Made by a program: the position numbers and the translations under genes
Notes under the pieces: model-generated
Told to the model about the DNA's origin: nothing
The model's input: the letters and a program-made list of their open reading frames with translations, nothing else
The model's database searches: none
Source: Cetobacterium sp050033475
GTDB taxonomy: Bacteria; Fusobacteriota; Fusobacteriia; Fusobacteriales; Fusobacteriaceae
Direction of reading: 5' to 3'
DNA: 64,000 nucleotides
NCBI RefSeq assembly: GCF_050033475.1
Contig: NZ_CP188324.1
Coordinates: 1 to 64,000, forward strand
Shown here: piece after piece, positions 9,214-17,984 of the stretch
How positions within the stretch are numbered: the first letter of the stretch is position 1
Layout: each line of letters starts with the position of its first letter

Positions 9214-10248
9214 TTATAAATAATTTATAAGCAATTTGATTACTTCTAAAACTCCAGATATGTGAGTTCTCTCATAGTGGTGAGAAGCATCTACACTTGG
9301 ACCTATACAAGCAATTTTTATATCTGCACCTCTTTGAACTACAACACTAGCGTCGGAACTGTATCTATTATAAATATCTGTAGTATATTTTATATTATTA
9401 TTTTTACAAATTTCCATCATTTTTTTTCTGATATCAAGATCATAAACAGCACGATTATCTTTAATTGTTATAGCTACTTTTTTTTCATCACCTTGAGAAT
9501 CAGGAGATACTAATCCAATATCTAAAGCAATAAATTCCTTGGCATCTTCTGGAATATAAGATACACCATAACCGATTTCTTCATAATCTGAAAAACAAAT
9601 ATATAATTTATTTTTAGGTTTTAATTTGCTTTCTTTCAAAAATTTAATATATCCAAAAATTTGTCCTATACATAGTTTATCATCTAAAAATCTAGATTTA
9701 ATAAAACCATTTTTAGTTATAACTGTCCTAGGATCAAAGGCAATAAAATCCCCGATGGAAATTCCTAAGTTTTCAGTATCTTCTTTAGAATAAACTTCTT
9801 CATCAAGTCTAACTTCCATGGTGCTAGCTTCTCTAGTAATTGTTCTGGCATCATCTCCATAGACATGAGCAGAAGCTTTATTAGGAAGAAGAGTCCCCTC
9901 AAAAATTTTACCATCAATGGTTAGAATTTTTAGATTTTCAGCTTCTACACCACTCCAAATAATTCCACCTAATTGAATAAGTTCTAATCTACCGTTGGAC
10001 TTAATTTTTTTTACCATAGCACCTATAGTATCTATATGAGCTGAAATCATTTTTCCTTCTAAATTATTTTCTCCTTCTATAGTAGCTATTAAAGTTCCTT
10101 TTTTATTAAAAAAATATGGAATATTATATTTTTTTAATTCTTCAATAACTCTGTACTTGGCTTTTTCAGTATACCCTACAGGACTAGGAATTTCAAGCAA
10201 TTCCTTAGTAAAATTAAGAACATAATTTAAATCAATATTTGTTGTCAT
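9214..10248 (-). CDS. M42 family metallo-aminopeptidase
   Basis: 344 residues, cytoplasmic, usual length for M42 (PepA/FrvX/YsdC-like) dinuclear metal aminopeptidases. The expected ligands are readable: His71 and Asp73 in SAHIDT, the bridging Asp in RFLDDK (189-190), the catalytic Glu pair in YEEIG (223-224), Asp243 in ALDIG and the last His329 in ERTH. It trims N-terminal residues from peptides. Its AGGAGG overlaps the final codons of the upstream peptide-binding protein gene, suggesting import and breakdown of peptides as one unit. Confidence 0.88.
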   Translation of the reverse strand: MTTNIDLNYVLNFTKELLEIPSPVGYTEKAKYRVIEELKKYNIPYFFNKKGTLIATIEGENNLEGKMISAHIDTIGAMVKKIKSNGRLELIQLGGIIWSGVEAENLKILTIDGKIFEGTLLPNKASAHVYGDDARTITREASTMEVRLDEEVYSKEDTENLGISIGDFIAFDPRTVITKNGFIKSRFLDDKLCIGQIFGYIKFLKESKLKPKNKLYICFSDYEEIGYGVSYIPEDAKEFIALDIGLVSPDSQGDEKKVAITIKDNRAVYDLDIRKKMMEICKNNNIKYTTDIYNRYSSDASVVVQRGADIKIACIGPSVDASHHYERTHISGVLEVIKLLINYL

Positions 10249-10250
10249 AT

Positions 10251-11768
10251 TTAATCCTCCTTAGAAATATTATAAAGATTATGCATTATATTTGAACTAA
10301 AAATAAAGTTTTTAACTTTTTTATTTATACCGATATTTTCATTTTTATATAAAACAGGAATTAAAGGTAAATCTTCATTTAATTTTTCTTGTATATTTTC
10401 ATAAATTTTAATTCTATTTTCTATATTTAATTCTTTTCTTCCCATTTCAATTAAATTATCAATATATTTATTTTCATAAAAGGCTCTATTTCCAGCTCCT
10501 CCTTTTGACATGCTATGAATTAAAGGATATAAAACAATATCTCCATCACCAGTTCCTGATACCCAACCACCAAGTAAAAGATCATGTTCCCCAAGAGCAG
10601 ATTGCTGTAAATATGTTCCCCATTCAAGAATTTCAATAGTTGCATTTATATTAATTTCTTTTAAATTTGCTTGAAGAATTTGTGCAATTTGAATTCTAGG
10701 AGCACTATCATTAGTCCAAATTTTAATATTGATATGTTCATTTTTAAAATAATTATTCATTAAATTTTTTGCACCGTCAATATCCTGCTTAAAAAATTCT
10801 AATTTAGAATTATATCCAAAAACATTAGGATTAAAAATACTATTAGGAATATTTCCTGTTCCTAAATAAATAGCATTAATAATTCCTTCTCTATCTAAAG
10901 ACATACTTATTATTTTTCTAAAATTTTTATCATTCAGATATTTTTTCTCTGTATTAACAAAAATATATTCAGTACTAGTTGTTGGTTTAGAAATTAATAA
11001 TAAGTTTTTATTCTTTTCAATTGTTTGAGTATCGATAGGAGAAATACCTACAGCGATATCTATTTCTCCAGTTTCTAATGCAGCAACTCTACTACTGGGT
11101 TCACTAATAACTTTAAATATAAGATTTTGTATTTTGCTTTTACCTTTATAATATTTGTTAAAAGCTTCTAATTCTATTTTATCTCCTTCGCCAAAATTTT
11201 TAAATAGGAATGGACCAGTTCCCATAGGATAAATTGAAATTTCATCTTTAAATTTAAGTGTATGTGTTTTATTTAAAATAGCGGTTAAAGGATGGGACAA
11301 GCTATGAAATATTGGGGCTGATGGAGCTTTTAATAATATATTAAAAGTTTTATAATCAATAATTTCAATATCTTTTATATCCTCAACCATAATTTTACTA
11401 GCTGGTTTTTCTTTCATCCGATTAAAACTAAAAAGAACATCTTCGCTAGTTAATTTTTCTCCAGAGTGAAAGTAAATGTTATCTTTTAAAGTTATTTTTA
11501 ATTTTAGAGGATCCGAAAAATCCCAAGTCTCAGCTAAATCACCTATAATTTTTTCATTTTCATCTTTTGTAAATAATGTACTGTAAATATGTTGTGTTAT
11601 AAAAAGTGCTGGAATTTCATTAAATGTGTAAGGATCTAAAGATTTTGGTTTTCCACCTTGAGCTATTATTAAAGTAGTATTATTTGATTGTAAATTATTT
11701 TCATTTTTACATCCAGTTATAGCGAAAATAAAAATTATAGTAAAAGTAAAAAATAAATATTTTTTCAT
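10251..11768 (-). CDS. Peptide-type ABC solute-binding lipoprotein (SBP_bac_5)
   Basis: 505 residues from the preferred start. A lipoprotein signal ends in ITGC (Cys about residue 20), and the mature part follows the DppA/OppA/nickel-binding pattern: SLDPYTFNE, LAETWDFSDP, ITLKDNIYFHSGE, TSEDVLFSFNRMKE, YPMGTGPFLFKNF. It probably binds oligopeptides or a related solute in the periplasm. A frame extension begins with TTG at 11786, but GGGGGGAT sits between that codon and the ATG at 11768, so the ATG is the start. No permease or ATPase genes accompany it, so it must use a transporter encoded elsewhere. Confidence 0.85.
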   Translation of the reverse strand: MKKYLFFTFTIIFIFAITGCKNENNLQSNNTTLIIAQGGKPKSLDPYTFNEIPALFITQHIYSTLFTKDENEKIIGDLAETWDFSDPLKLKITLKDNIYFHSGEKLTSEDVLFSFNRMKEKPASKIMVEDIKDIEIIDYKTFNILLKAPSAPIFHSLSHPLTAILNKTHTLKFKDEISIYPMGTGPFLFKNFGEGDKIELEAFNKYYKGKSKIQNLIFKVISEPSSRVAALETGEIDIAVGISPIDTQTIEKNKNLLLISKPTTSTEYIFVNTEKKYLNDKNFRKIISMSLDREGIINAIYLGTGNIPNSIFNPNVFGYNSKLEFFKQDIDGAKNLMNNYFKNEHINIKIWTNDSAPRIQIAQILQANLKEININATIEILEWGTYLQQSALGEHDLLLGGWVSGTGDGDIVLYPLIHSMSKGGAGNRAFYENKYIDNLIEMGRKELNIENRIKIYENIQEKLNEDLPLIPVLYKNENIGINKKVKNFIFSSNIMHNLYNISKED

Positions 11769-11786
11769 AAAATATCCCCCCTTCAA

Positions 11787-12000
11787 TATATAAGAGTTAT
11801 CTTATTAGAAATTAAAAAAATAAACAAATATATAAATTATAAGGATTCATTAATTTTCTAAATGAATATTAAAAATATGGAAATATTTTTAATATAATAA
11901 AAAAATAGAGAACATTAGTATAATCTCTTTAAAGTAGATAGATAATAAAAGAGAGTAATATAATCTTAATTATCTAAAATTTTAAGTTTTTTTTGTTTAT
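11787..12000. other. Intergenic upstream region of the binding-protein operon
   Basis: AT-rich, no gene. On the minus strand a weak promoter-like pair TTGTTT/TAAGAT with 17-base spacing lies within about 60 bases of the lipoprotein start. Otherwise nothing recognisable until the transposase remnant begins. Confidence 0.35.
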
Positions 12001-12430
12001 AGCATCTTCGGTATTGATCTTAGAGGAAAGACTTCTGGACTAGGCCTAAAATTAAATTTGATTCTCTTGAAGAAGAGATTAAATATTTTAAAATGGGGAA
12101 TGAATATTTAAAAAAGTTATGAGTCTTGTAGAAAAAAGAATCAAAACAGAAATAAATATGAAATCACTTTTCAAATGCAAAATTCATATTCAGTTTTTTC
12201 TTTGCCGCAAGGCTATTAAAGTTAATAGAAGTTCTTACTATAAATGAAATGGATTAAAAGATTAGTGATAATGATAAAATTAATGAACAAGTGATTAAAT
12301 TAATTTTAAGAGGTTATTCTGAATATAAAGGAAAATATGGAATTGAATGACTATATCTCTATATTAAAAATAATCTAAATACTGATGTTAATCGCAAAAA
12401 AATTCAAAAAAAAATGGTCTTAGTCCTATA
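12001..12430 (+). pseudogene. Decayed IS3-family (IS150-like) transposase remnant
   Basis: Reading the plus strand with two frame changes recovers an OrfA C-terminus (SLEEEIKYFKMGNEYLKKL, 12064-12120, then TGA) and, in a shifted frame, the OrfB N-terminus: LVEKRIKTE, AIKVNRSSYYK, then NDKINEQVIKLIL, SEYKGKYGIE and VNRKKIQKKM, each cut by stops. This order is that of IS3-group elements, in which GRP..LE.EN.YLKKL leads into a SR..YYK motif and a YGYR..-like segment. The catalytic DDE region is absent. The piece is an old, 3'-truncated insertion and cannot encode transposase. Confidence 0.72.
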
Positions 12431-12460
12431 TTCAATAGGACTAAGACCGCTTAAAATACT
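12416..12460 (+). terminator. Perfect 14-bp hairpin at the end of the transposase remnant
   Basis: GGTCTTAGTCCTAT and its exact complement (12416-12429 and 12435-12448) around ATTCA, followed after a few bases by a T9 tract (12462 onward). It looks like a terminator reading rightward, although it could also be the hairpin formed by an old element end. A second weaker hairpin with ATGATAG/CTATCAT arms lies at 12478-12516, also followed by T-rich sequence. Confidence 0.5.
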
Positions 12461-12519
12461 CTTTTTTTTTATTATCTACATGATAGGGAATAGACTACAT
12501 TAAGTCCTCTATCATATTT

Positions 12520-13278
12520 TTATTTAGTATTCCATCTATGACCTTTTTTTTCTCCAGTCATATGAGTAACTTTATTTCCTTTTATAGTATAGGCTTGTCC
12601 AAATCCTTTTACGAATCTACCATCTAAGAAGTTTAATTTAACTAAATGGAAATCTTTCATATTTCTAATAGCTTTTATAGCTCCTCCAATTTTTTCTTCG
12701 AAGATATCCATGATTATATTAAATTCATTATTTCTTTCTAGAAACTCACAAGTACTATAGAATCTAGCTCTTTTTCTTACAATTGGTGATGCAGCAATTT
12801 TTTCATCTTCCAAAAATAAAACTTCAAAGTTATCAGGATTTGCTTTTAAATTATCATAGTGATCTGCTACTTCACTGATAAAAATATAAAAATTATCTTG
12901 GAACTTCACACATGGAGCATATGTAACATTAACTTTTCCTTCAGGAGATAATGTTCCTAAAGTTAAAGATTTAAAAGAATCTAAATAATCATTTAATTCT
13001 TTTAAAATAACTTCAGAATTATCTTTTGTTTCTCCTGATTCTTTGCTCATTGTAATAATCATTTTTGGTAAATCTTCTCCAGAAACTTCATGAGGAAAAT
13101 TAATTTTAATTGTTTTTTCCCCATCAAATAAGAAATACATTCCAGTTGAATCGACATCTACCATTTTAACAGTTTCAAATTTTTGATTTTGAGCATATTT
13201 ATTGCTAATATTTATAATAGAATCCATATGTTCTGAATTCATGTGATTTATAATCATATCTTTACTTAAATTTTTCAT
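12520..13278 (-). CDS. HugZ/HutZ-like haem utilisation protein
   Basis: 252 residues. The N-terminal part has the DUF2470 pattern INHMNSEHMDSI; the middle is a split-barrel pyridoxamine-phosphate-oxidase-like domain (LTLGTLSPEGKVNVTYAP, FYIFISEVADHYDNL, RARFYSTCEFL). The C-terminus ends HMTGEKKGHRW, where HugZ proteins carry haem-binding residues. Family members bind haem and help release iron in the cytoplasm. The frame extends upstream to 13338, but GAGGGAG lies just before ATG 13278, and a strong promoter lies in the upstream extension, so the shorter start is used. No haem transporter gene is nearby. Confidence 0.83.
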   Translation of the reverse strand: MKNLSKDMIINHMNSEHMDSIINISNKYAQNQKFETVKMVDVDSTGMYFLFDGEKTIKINFPHEVSGEDLPKMIITMSKESGETKDNSEVILKELNDYLDSFKSLTLGTLSPEGKVNVTYAPCVKFQDNFYIFISEVADHYDNLKANPDNFEVLFLEDEKIAASPIVRKRARFYSTCEFLERNNEFNIIMDIFEEKIGGAIKAIRNMKDFHLVKLNFLDGRFVKGFGQAYTIKGNKVTHMTGEKKGHRWNTK

Positions 13279-13328
13279 TTCAAATCTCCCTCTTGCTAAA
13301 TATTTTGTATACCAAAGTATTTGAAGAT

Positions 13329-13357
13329 ATACTATCATAAGAAAAAGAAAAGGTCAA
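13329..13357 (-). promoter_or_regulatory. Promoter of the HugZ-like gene
   Basis: On the minus strand TTGACC (13352-13357) and TAGTAT (13329-13334) are spaced by 17 bases, about 50 bases ahead of the ATG. Its -35 box forms one arm of the upstream gene's terminator hairpin. Confidence 0.75.
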
Positions 13358-13396
13358 GAATAAACTACACCTTTTCAGTATAATTTATTCCTGACC
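13345..13396 (-). terminator. Terminator of the two-component operon, overlapping the next promoter
   Basis: Arms GGTCAGGAATAAA and TTTATTCTTGACC (13384-13396 with 13352-13364, one mismatch) enclose about 19 bases and are followed on the minus strand by TTTTCTTTTTCTT. The stop codon of the CAP gene sits inside the first arm. Confidence 0.65.
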
Positions 13397-13828
13397 TACA
13401 AATACCTGAGTCCAAATATTTTTATTAAAGGTATCTTTTCCAATACCCATTTCATCAAATCTAGGATTTAATATATTTTTTCGATGTCCCTTTGATTCCA
13501 TCCACATTTTAAAAACATATTCAGGAGTATTTTGTCCTTTGGCTATATTTTCTCCAGCAATTATATAGTGAATTTTATTTTTTTTCATTTGATCAAATGG
13601 ACTTCCAAGATTAGGAGAAGTATGACTAAAGTAATTATATTTAGCCATATCATTTGATTTATTTAGGGCAATTTTATTTAATTTTTTATTTAATTTCAAT
13701 GGAGAAATACCATGTCTGATTCTTTCTTTATTTACTAAAGTTAAAATTGTTTTTTCATAAGAGGTTTGTGTAAAAGTTAATAAATTAATAAACATAAAAA
13801 CTATTAATATTAAAATTTTATTTCTCAT
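13385..13828 (-). CDS. Secreted CAP-domain protein (YkwD/SCP-like)
   Basis: 147 residues with an N-terminal signal peptide (about 1-20). The mature part is one CAP domain: LVNKERIRHGISPL, then the four conserved positions YFSHTSP (His), AGENIA (Glu), KGHRKNILNP (His) and DEMGIG (Glu), spaced as in bacterial YkwD proteins. Function of bacterial CAP proteins is not settled; cell-wall or extracellular roles are suggested. It is the last gene of the operon with the sensor kinase and regulator upstream (12-base gap), so it may be a target or partner of that system. Confidence 0.85.
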   Translation of the reverse strand: MRNKILILIVFMFINLLTFTQTSYEKTILTLVNKERIRHGISPLKLNKKLNKIALNKSNDMAKYNYFSHTSPNLGSPFDQMKKNKIHYIIAGENIAKGQNTPEYVFKMWMESKGHRKNILNPRFDEMGIGKDTFNKNIWTQVFVGQE

Positions 13829-13840
13829 TATTCTCCTTTA

Positions 13841-15424
13841 TTAAATCATTAAAGAAAAATAAAATTCTACACCTTTTTCTAAATTTTTTACTCCATAGTT
13901 ACTTTTATGAGCATCTAAAATTTCTTTTGTAATGAATAATCCAAGTCCTCTACCTTTAATATTTTTTTCAGAATAAAATTTATTCCAAATATTATTAAGA
14001 TTATTTTCTTTTATATGAGGACCATCATTCCTAATAAAAAGATATAATAAATTATTTTCTTTTTTCATTTCAATTTCAATTTCTTTACAAGCATATTCGG
14101 TACTATTTTTAATTAAGTTGAAAATAACTTGTTCAATTTTTTCTCTATCGCCAAAAACTTTTATATCAGAAATATTTTTTAAAACTAAATTTCTATTTCC
14201 AATTTCTTTTTCAAAAATTTTACTTCCTAAATCAATAAGATTAGAAATATTAAAATATTCAAAGTTATATTTATTTTTATCTTCATATTCAAGGGATAAA
14301 GTTTCTTCAGAGAGTCTTAATAATCTTTTTCCTTCAAGATGGATAATATCAATCTCTTCAGAAGGATTTATTTCTTTTAAATATTCACTAAATCCAATGA
14401 TTGCAGATAATGGAGTTTTAACTTCATGCATAAATCCCTTAATTCGTTCTTCTAATTCTTCAGTTTTTACACCATTTTTATATAATTCTTCTTTATATAA
14501 AGAAATTATTTCCTTAAGATTTAAAGACATTGTAGAAAGTTTTTTATATAAATCTCCAATTTCGTCATTTCTTTCATAGGATATATATTTTTTAAATTTT
14601 AATTTACCAATTGCATCTGTAATGGTTGATAGTTTTGTAATTGGATCAATAATAATTTTATCAATGATCTTTCCTAAAATTAAAATAGTTAAAATTAAAA
14701 ATAAAATTTTTATATAAAAATAAAGACGCAAAGTTGGGATAATATCATTTAAATTTTCATAGGAATAAAAGATGATTACTTTATAAGCTCCAATATCTTT
14801 AATTATAACTTGTGCTTTATCTCCATCGGCTTCAGTATATTCAATATTTTTTGGAGTAAAATTTCCAATTTGTAGTAAGATTTCAAGAGCATCGTCTCCC
14901 TTACTAGAAGTAAGTTGAGCTGAATTGATAGAACTAATTGTTCCAGTAGTTTCATGTTTTTTTAAATTAAAATTTCCTAATTTGTAGTCTATATATTTTT
15001 TATTTTTATTTTTTATAGAAATAGGAATATAATAATCTCCAATAAAATTAACATATTTTATATTAACTTCTTCTTCAGTATTTAAATGAAAACTACTATT
15101 AGAATATAAATTATCTAAAAAAGCATTTAATAAAAATATTTTATTTCCAGATTCTGATTTTAAAGTTAAATAGTCAAAATTATCTAAATTTAATATTTTA
15201 TTTTTATCTAAAATAATAACAAAGGCGTTTTTATTTTCTTGATATAATTTTAATTTTTTATAATTTATAATGTCACCTTTTATAAAGTCAACATTTTCTA
15301 AATTTTTAATTTTAGTATATTTAAAAATTTTATCAAAATAAAATTCTCCTCCTATAAATTCCATAAGAAGAAACAAAGAAAAAACAGATAAAAGTATTAA
15401 AATTAATTTATTTTTTAATTTCAT
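13841..15424 (-). CDS. Sensor histidine kinase
   Basis: 527 residues. Membrane segment at about 7-22, an extracytoplasmic sensor domain of about 210 residues without a recognised fold, a second membrane segment at about 234-252, a HAMP-like linker, then HisKA with the phospho-acceptor His333 in FMHEVKTPLSAIIGF. The ATPase part shows the N-box QVIFNLIKNSTEYA and the G-box GRGLGLFITKEI. It faces the regulator gene three bases upstream and the CAP gene 12 bases downstream. The signal is unknown. Confidence 0.9.
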   Translation of the reverse strand: MKLKNKLILILLSVFSLFLLMEFIGGEFYFDKIFKYTKIKNLENVDFIKGDIINYKKLKLYQENKNAFVIILDKNKILNLDNFDYLTLKSESGNKIFLLNAFLDNLYSNSSFHLNTEEEVNIKYVNFIGDYYIPISIKNKNKKYIDYKLGNFNLKKHETTGTISSINSAQLTSSKGDDALEILLQIGNFTPKNIEYTEADGDKAQVIIKDIGAYKVIIFYSYENLNDIIPTLRLYFYIKILFLILTILILGKIIDKIIIDPITKLSTITDAIGKLKFKKYISYERNDEIGDLYKKLSTMSLNLKEIISLYKEELYKNGVKTEELEERIKGFMHEVKTPLSAIIGFSEYLKEINPSEEIDIIHLEGKRLLRLSEETLSLEYEDKNKYNFEYFNISNLIDLGSKIFEKEIGNRNLVLKNISDIKVFGDREKIEQVIFNLIKNSTEYACKEIEIEMKKENNLLYLFIRNDGPHIKENNLNNIWNKFYSEKNIKGRGLGLFITKEILDAHKSNYGVKNLEKGVEFYFSLMI

Positions 15425-15427
15425 AGG

Positions 15428-16075
15428 TTATACCTCAAACATATAGCCAACTAATTTAATAGTTTTTATAAATTTAGCATATTCGCCCAAATTAATTCTA
15501 AGTTTTTTTATATGATTATCTACAACTCTATCACTACCAAAATAGTCATAACCCCAAACTGCATTTAAAATTTGTTCTCTTGTTTTAGCAAGGGATATAT
15601 TATCAGAAAGATAAAATAGAAGTTCTCTTTCCTTAGCAGGAAGAAATAATTCTTTATTATCAACTAAAACTTTTCGATTTTCTTCAATTAATGTTAATCC
15701 TTCAAAAGTTTTTATATTAATTTTTCTTTTTAAATATCTATTTACCACAGACTTTAATAGCTCTTTAGAAAATGGTTTTGTTAAATAACCATCCGCTCCA
15801 GCTGAGTATGCCAATATTTGACTTTTTTCATCAGATAAAGCTGTTATGAAAACTATAGGAACCTGTGAAAATTTTCTTATTTCTTCAGTTAATTCTATTC
15901 CATTTAAATTAGGCATCATAATATCAACTAATAATAAACTATATTTATTGCCATTTTTTAATTTCTCTAAAGCTTGAAGCCCATCACATGCTTCGTCAAT
16001 GGAGATATTCTCATCTTTTAAAAAAAGTTTTACTAATTTTCGAATATTTTCTGTATCTTCAACTAAAAGAATCAT
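15428..16075 (-). CDS. OmpR/PhoB-type response regulator
   Basis: 215 residues. Receiver domain with acidic pocket VEDTEN, phospho-acceptor Asp51 in LLVDIMMPN, Thr in FITAL and Lys in LTKPFSKE. The C-terminal half is a winged-helix DNA-binding domain with ERELLFYLSDN and AKTREQILNAVWG, ending DNHIKKLRINLG. It overlaps the gene upstream by 4 bases (ATGA) and is the cognate regulator of the adjacent kinase. Confidence 0.92.
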   Translation of the reverse strand: MILLVEDTENIRKLVKLFLKDENISIDEACDGLQALEKLKNGNKYSLLLVDIMMPNLNGIELTEEIRKFSQVPIVFITALSDEKSQILAYSAGADGYLTKPFSKELLKSVVNRYLKRKINIKTFEGLTLIEENRKVLVDNKELFLPAKERELLFYLSDNISLAKTREQILNAVWGYDYFGSDRVVDNHIKKLRINLGEYAKFIKTIKLVGYMFEV

Positions 16076-16437
16076 TGAAAATTACTCCTTTCACTGAATT
16101 TTTTTGAATAAACTAATTTACTTTTTGAGAAAAGTTTTTCTTTTTCAATAGAAATATTAACATTAGTAATTCCAGTTTCTTCTCGAACAATGCTTGCAAT
16201 TTGTTCGGCAACTAAATGATAAGAATTTTTTTCGTTAGTAAAACCTTTTAACTCAATTTCAACATTAACAATATCTCTATAAATATCAACATCATAATCA
16301 GCTTTAATAATACTTCTCATTTCGATTTGAATTTTATTTTCTATTCTTTGTTCTAGAATCTCTTGCATATTATCATTAGACAAAGATACTAATGATAAAG
16401 AGAAAATAAAAATTAATAATCCAATATTTTTTATCAT
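16072..16437 (-). CDS. Secreted small protein heading the two-component operon
   Basis: 121 residues: signal peptide about 1-20 (ending SLSN), then a single small domain of alternating strands and one helix (VDIYRDIVNVEIELKGF, AEQIASIVREETGITNVNISIE). The pattern recalls BON-like or Asp23-like folds, but I do not recognise the family. It is the first gene of a four-gene unit and overlaps the response regulator gene by 4 bases, so it is likely a periplasmic partner of the sensor. GGAGGG precedes the ATG. Confidence 0.65.
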   Translation of the reverse strand: MIKNIGLLIFIFSLSLVSLSNDNMQEILEQRIENKIQIEMRSIIKADYDVDIYRDIVNVEIELKGFTNEKNSYHLVAEQIASIVREETGITNVNISIEKEKLFSKSKLVYSKKFSERSNFQ

Positions 16438-16521
16438 AATCCCTCCTTTTATCTTTATATTAAAAATTTGACTTTTAAATATAGTATAATATAAAGATGT
16501 ATCTTCTGTATATCGTAAAAT

Positions 16522-16556
16522 AAAAAAATCCTAGAATTTCTAGGATTTTTTTTGTT
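16522..16556. terminator. Terminator after the glutamine symporter gene
   Basis: An AAATCCTAGA / TCTAGGATTT inverted repeat (about 16526-16549) has a very short loop, A7 on the left and T8 on the right. It can act for the minus-strand gene ending at 16560 and would also stop plus-strand transcripts. Confidence 0.78.
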
Positions 16557-16559
16557 TTA

Positions 16560-17948
16560 TTATAGGGAAATTTCGCCTTTATGATCCCAAGTTTCAACAC
16601 CTTTTGAATCCGAAAGAACATTTATAGTAAATACTGGATCTTTTCCCTTTTTTTGTTCATCTAAATAATGTAAAATACATTCAGTTGCTGGCTTTCTTAA
16701 TTTAATAATAGCATAAATATTAAATAAAGCCATAAAAGCCATGAATAAATCTGCTATAGCCCAAACAGTCGGTGCATCTTTTACAGAACCCCAAAATACC
16801 ATAGCAAGAGCAATAATTCTAAAAGGCTTAAGAATAAAATCTTTTTCAATGTAAGCAATATTAATAATACCATAATAATAATTACCTATAATTGATGAAT
16901 ATGCAAATAAAAATATACATGCTAGTAAAAATATACTTCCAAAATTTCCTAATTCATGAGTCATTGCTGCATGAGTTAACCCAATTCCTTTAGAAGTGGT
17001 ACTTCCTAAAACACCAGAAAATAATATTATGAAAGCTGTAGCAGAACATATAACAAGAGTAGTTGTATAAACACCTAATGTCTGTACTAATCCTTGTTTA
17101 AACGGATGATTAGTAGAGGCACTAGCACCAGCGTTAGGAGTACTTCCCATACCAGCTTCGTTAGAGAATAATCCTCTTTTAACTCCTTCCATAACAATAA
17201 CACCTAATGTTCCTCCTATAGCTGCATTGGAAGAAAAAGCATTTGTCATAATTAAACCTACAACTTGTGGGATTAATTGATAATGTCTTGTAACAATAAA
17301 TAGAGCTACTAGTAAATATATTACTCCCATTGCTGGAACAATATATTCTGAAACCTTAGCAATTCTATTAGCACCTCCATATATTACAATTCCTGTTAAT
17401 ATTGTTAAGAAAATAGCTCCAGTATATTGTGAAATTCCAAAGGATTCTTTAAATGCCTCTGTTATAGTATTAGCTTGAACAGCATTAAATATAAAACCAT
17501 ATGTTACAGTTATTAAAATAGAAAATGCTATTCCTAATTTCTTTTTATTCATTCCCATTTCCATATAGTAAGCTGGGCCACCAACATAAATTCCGTCTTT
17601 TTTTCTTTTATAAATTTGTGCTAAAGTATTTTCAACTAAACTTAAACTTCCAGCTATTAAAGCAAGAACCCACATCCAAAATATTGAACCAGGTCCTCCT
17701 ACAGAAATTGCTAAGGCAACTCCAGCTAAACTTCCTGTTCCAACTTTTGAACCAGCACTTATACAAAAAGCTTGAAATGGGGATATTCCTTTTCCATCTG
17801 TTTTTTCAAACATTATTTTAAACATTGATTTAATTTGTGTAACATTCGCAAATCTTAACTTAAACGTAAAATATAATCCCGATAAAAGTAGTATAGCAAT
17901 TAAAACGTAAGACCATAAAAGATTATTAAGTGTTCCTAAAAAATTCAT
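16560..17948 (-). CDS. glnT: Sodium:alanine/glycine/glutamine symporter (AGCS family)
   Basis: 462 residues with about ten or eleven membrane helices. AGCS signatures are clear: PFQAFCISAGSKVGTGSLAG near the N-terminus, GGPGSIFWMWVLALIAGS, GGPAYYMEMG, and NEAGMGSTPNAGASA. The family imports small amino acids with Na+. Here the gene lies 36 bases downstream of a glutaminase gene, the same pairing as glsA-glnT in Bacillus subtilis, so glutamine is the most likely substrate. That specificity, and the gene symbol, rest on the neighbour. Confidence 0.86.
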   Translation of the reverse strand: MNFLGTLNNLLWSYVLIAILLLSGLYFTFKLRFANVTQIKSMFKIMFEKTDGKGISPFQAFCISAGSKVGTGSLAGVALAISVGGPGSIFWMWVLALIAGSLSLVENTLAQIYKRKKDGIYVGGPAYYMEMGMNKKKLGIAFSILITVTYGFIFNAVQANTITEAFKESFGISQYTGAIFLTILTGIVIYGGANRIAKVSEYIVPAMGVIYLLVALFIVTRHYQLIPQVVGLIMTNAFSSNAAIGGTLGVIVMEGVKRGLFSNEAGMGSTPNAGASASTNHPFKQGLVQTLGVYTTTLVICSATAFIILFSGVLGSTTSKGIGLTHAAMTHELGNFGSIFLLACIFLFAYSSIIGNYYYGIINIAYIEKDFILKPFRIIALAMVFWGSVKDAPTVWAIADLFMAFMALFNIYAIIKLRKPATECILHYLDEQKKGKDPVFTINVLSDSKGVETWDHKGEISL

Positions 17949-17984
17949 CCGCTCACCATCCTCTAGTAGTATTATTTTGTATAA

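Noticed and set aside
14118..14579. 153-codon frame opposite the sensor kinase gene
   Set aside because: Antisense shadow of a clear histidine kinase, with no ribosome binding site or family features.
16450..16500. TTGACT followed by TATAAT on the plus strand
   Set aside because: Spacing is only 11 bases and no plus-strand gene follows; not a usable promoter.
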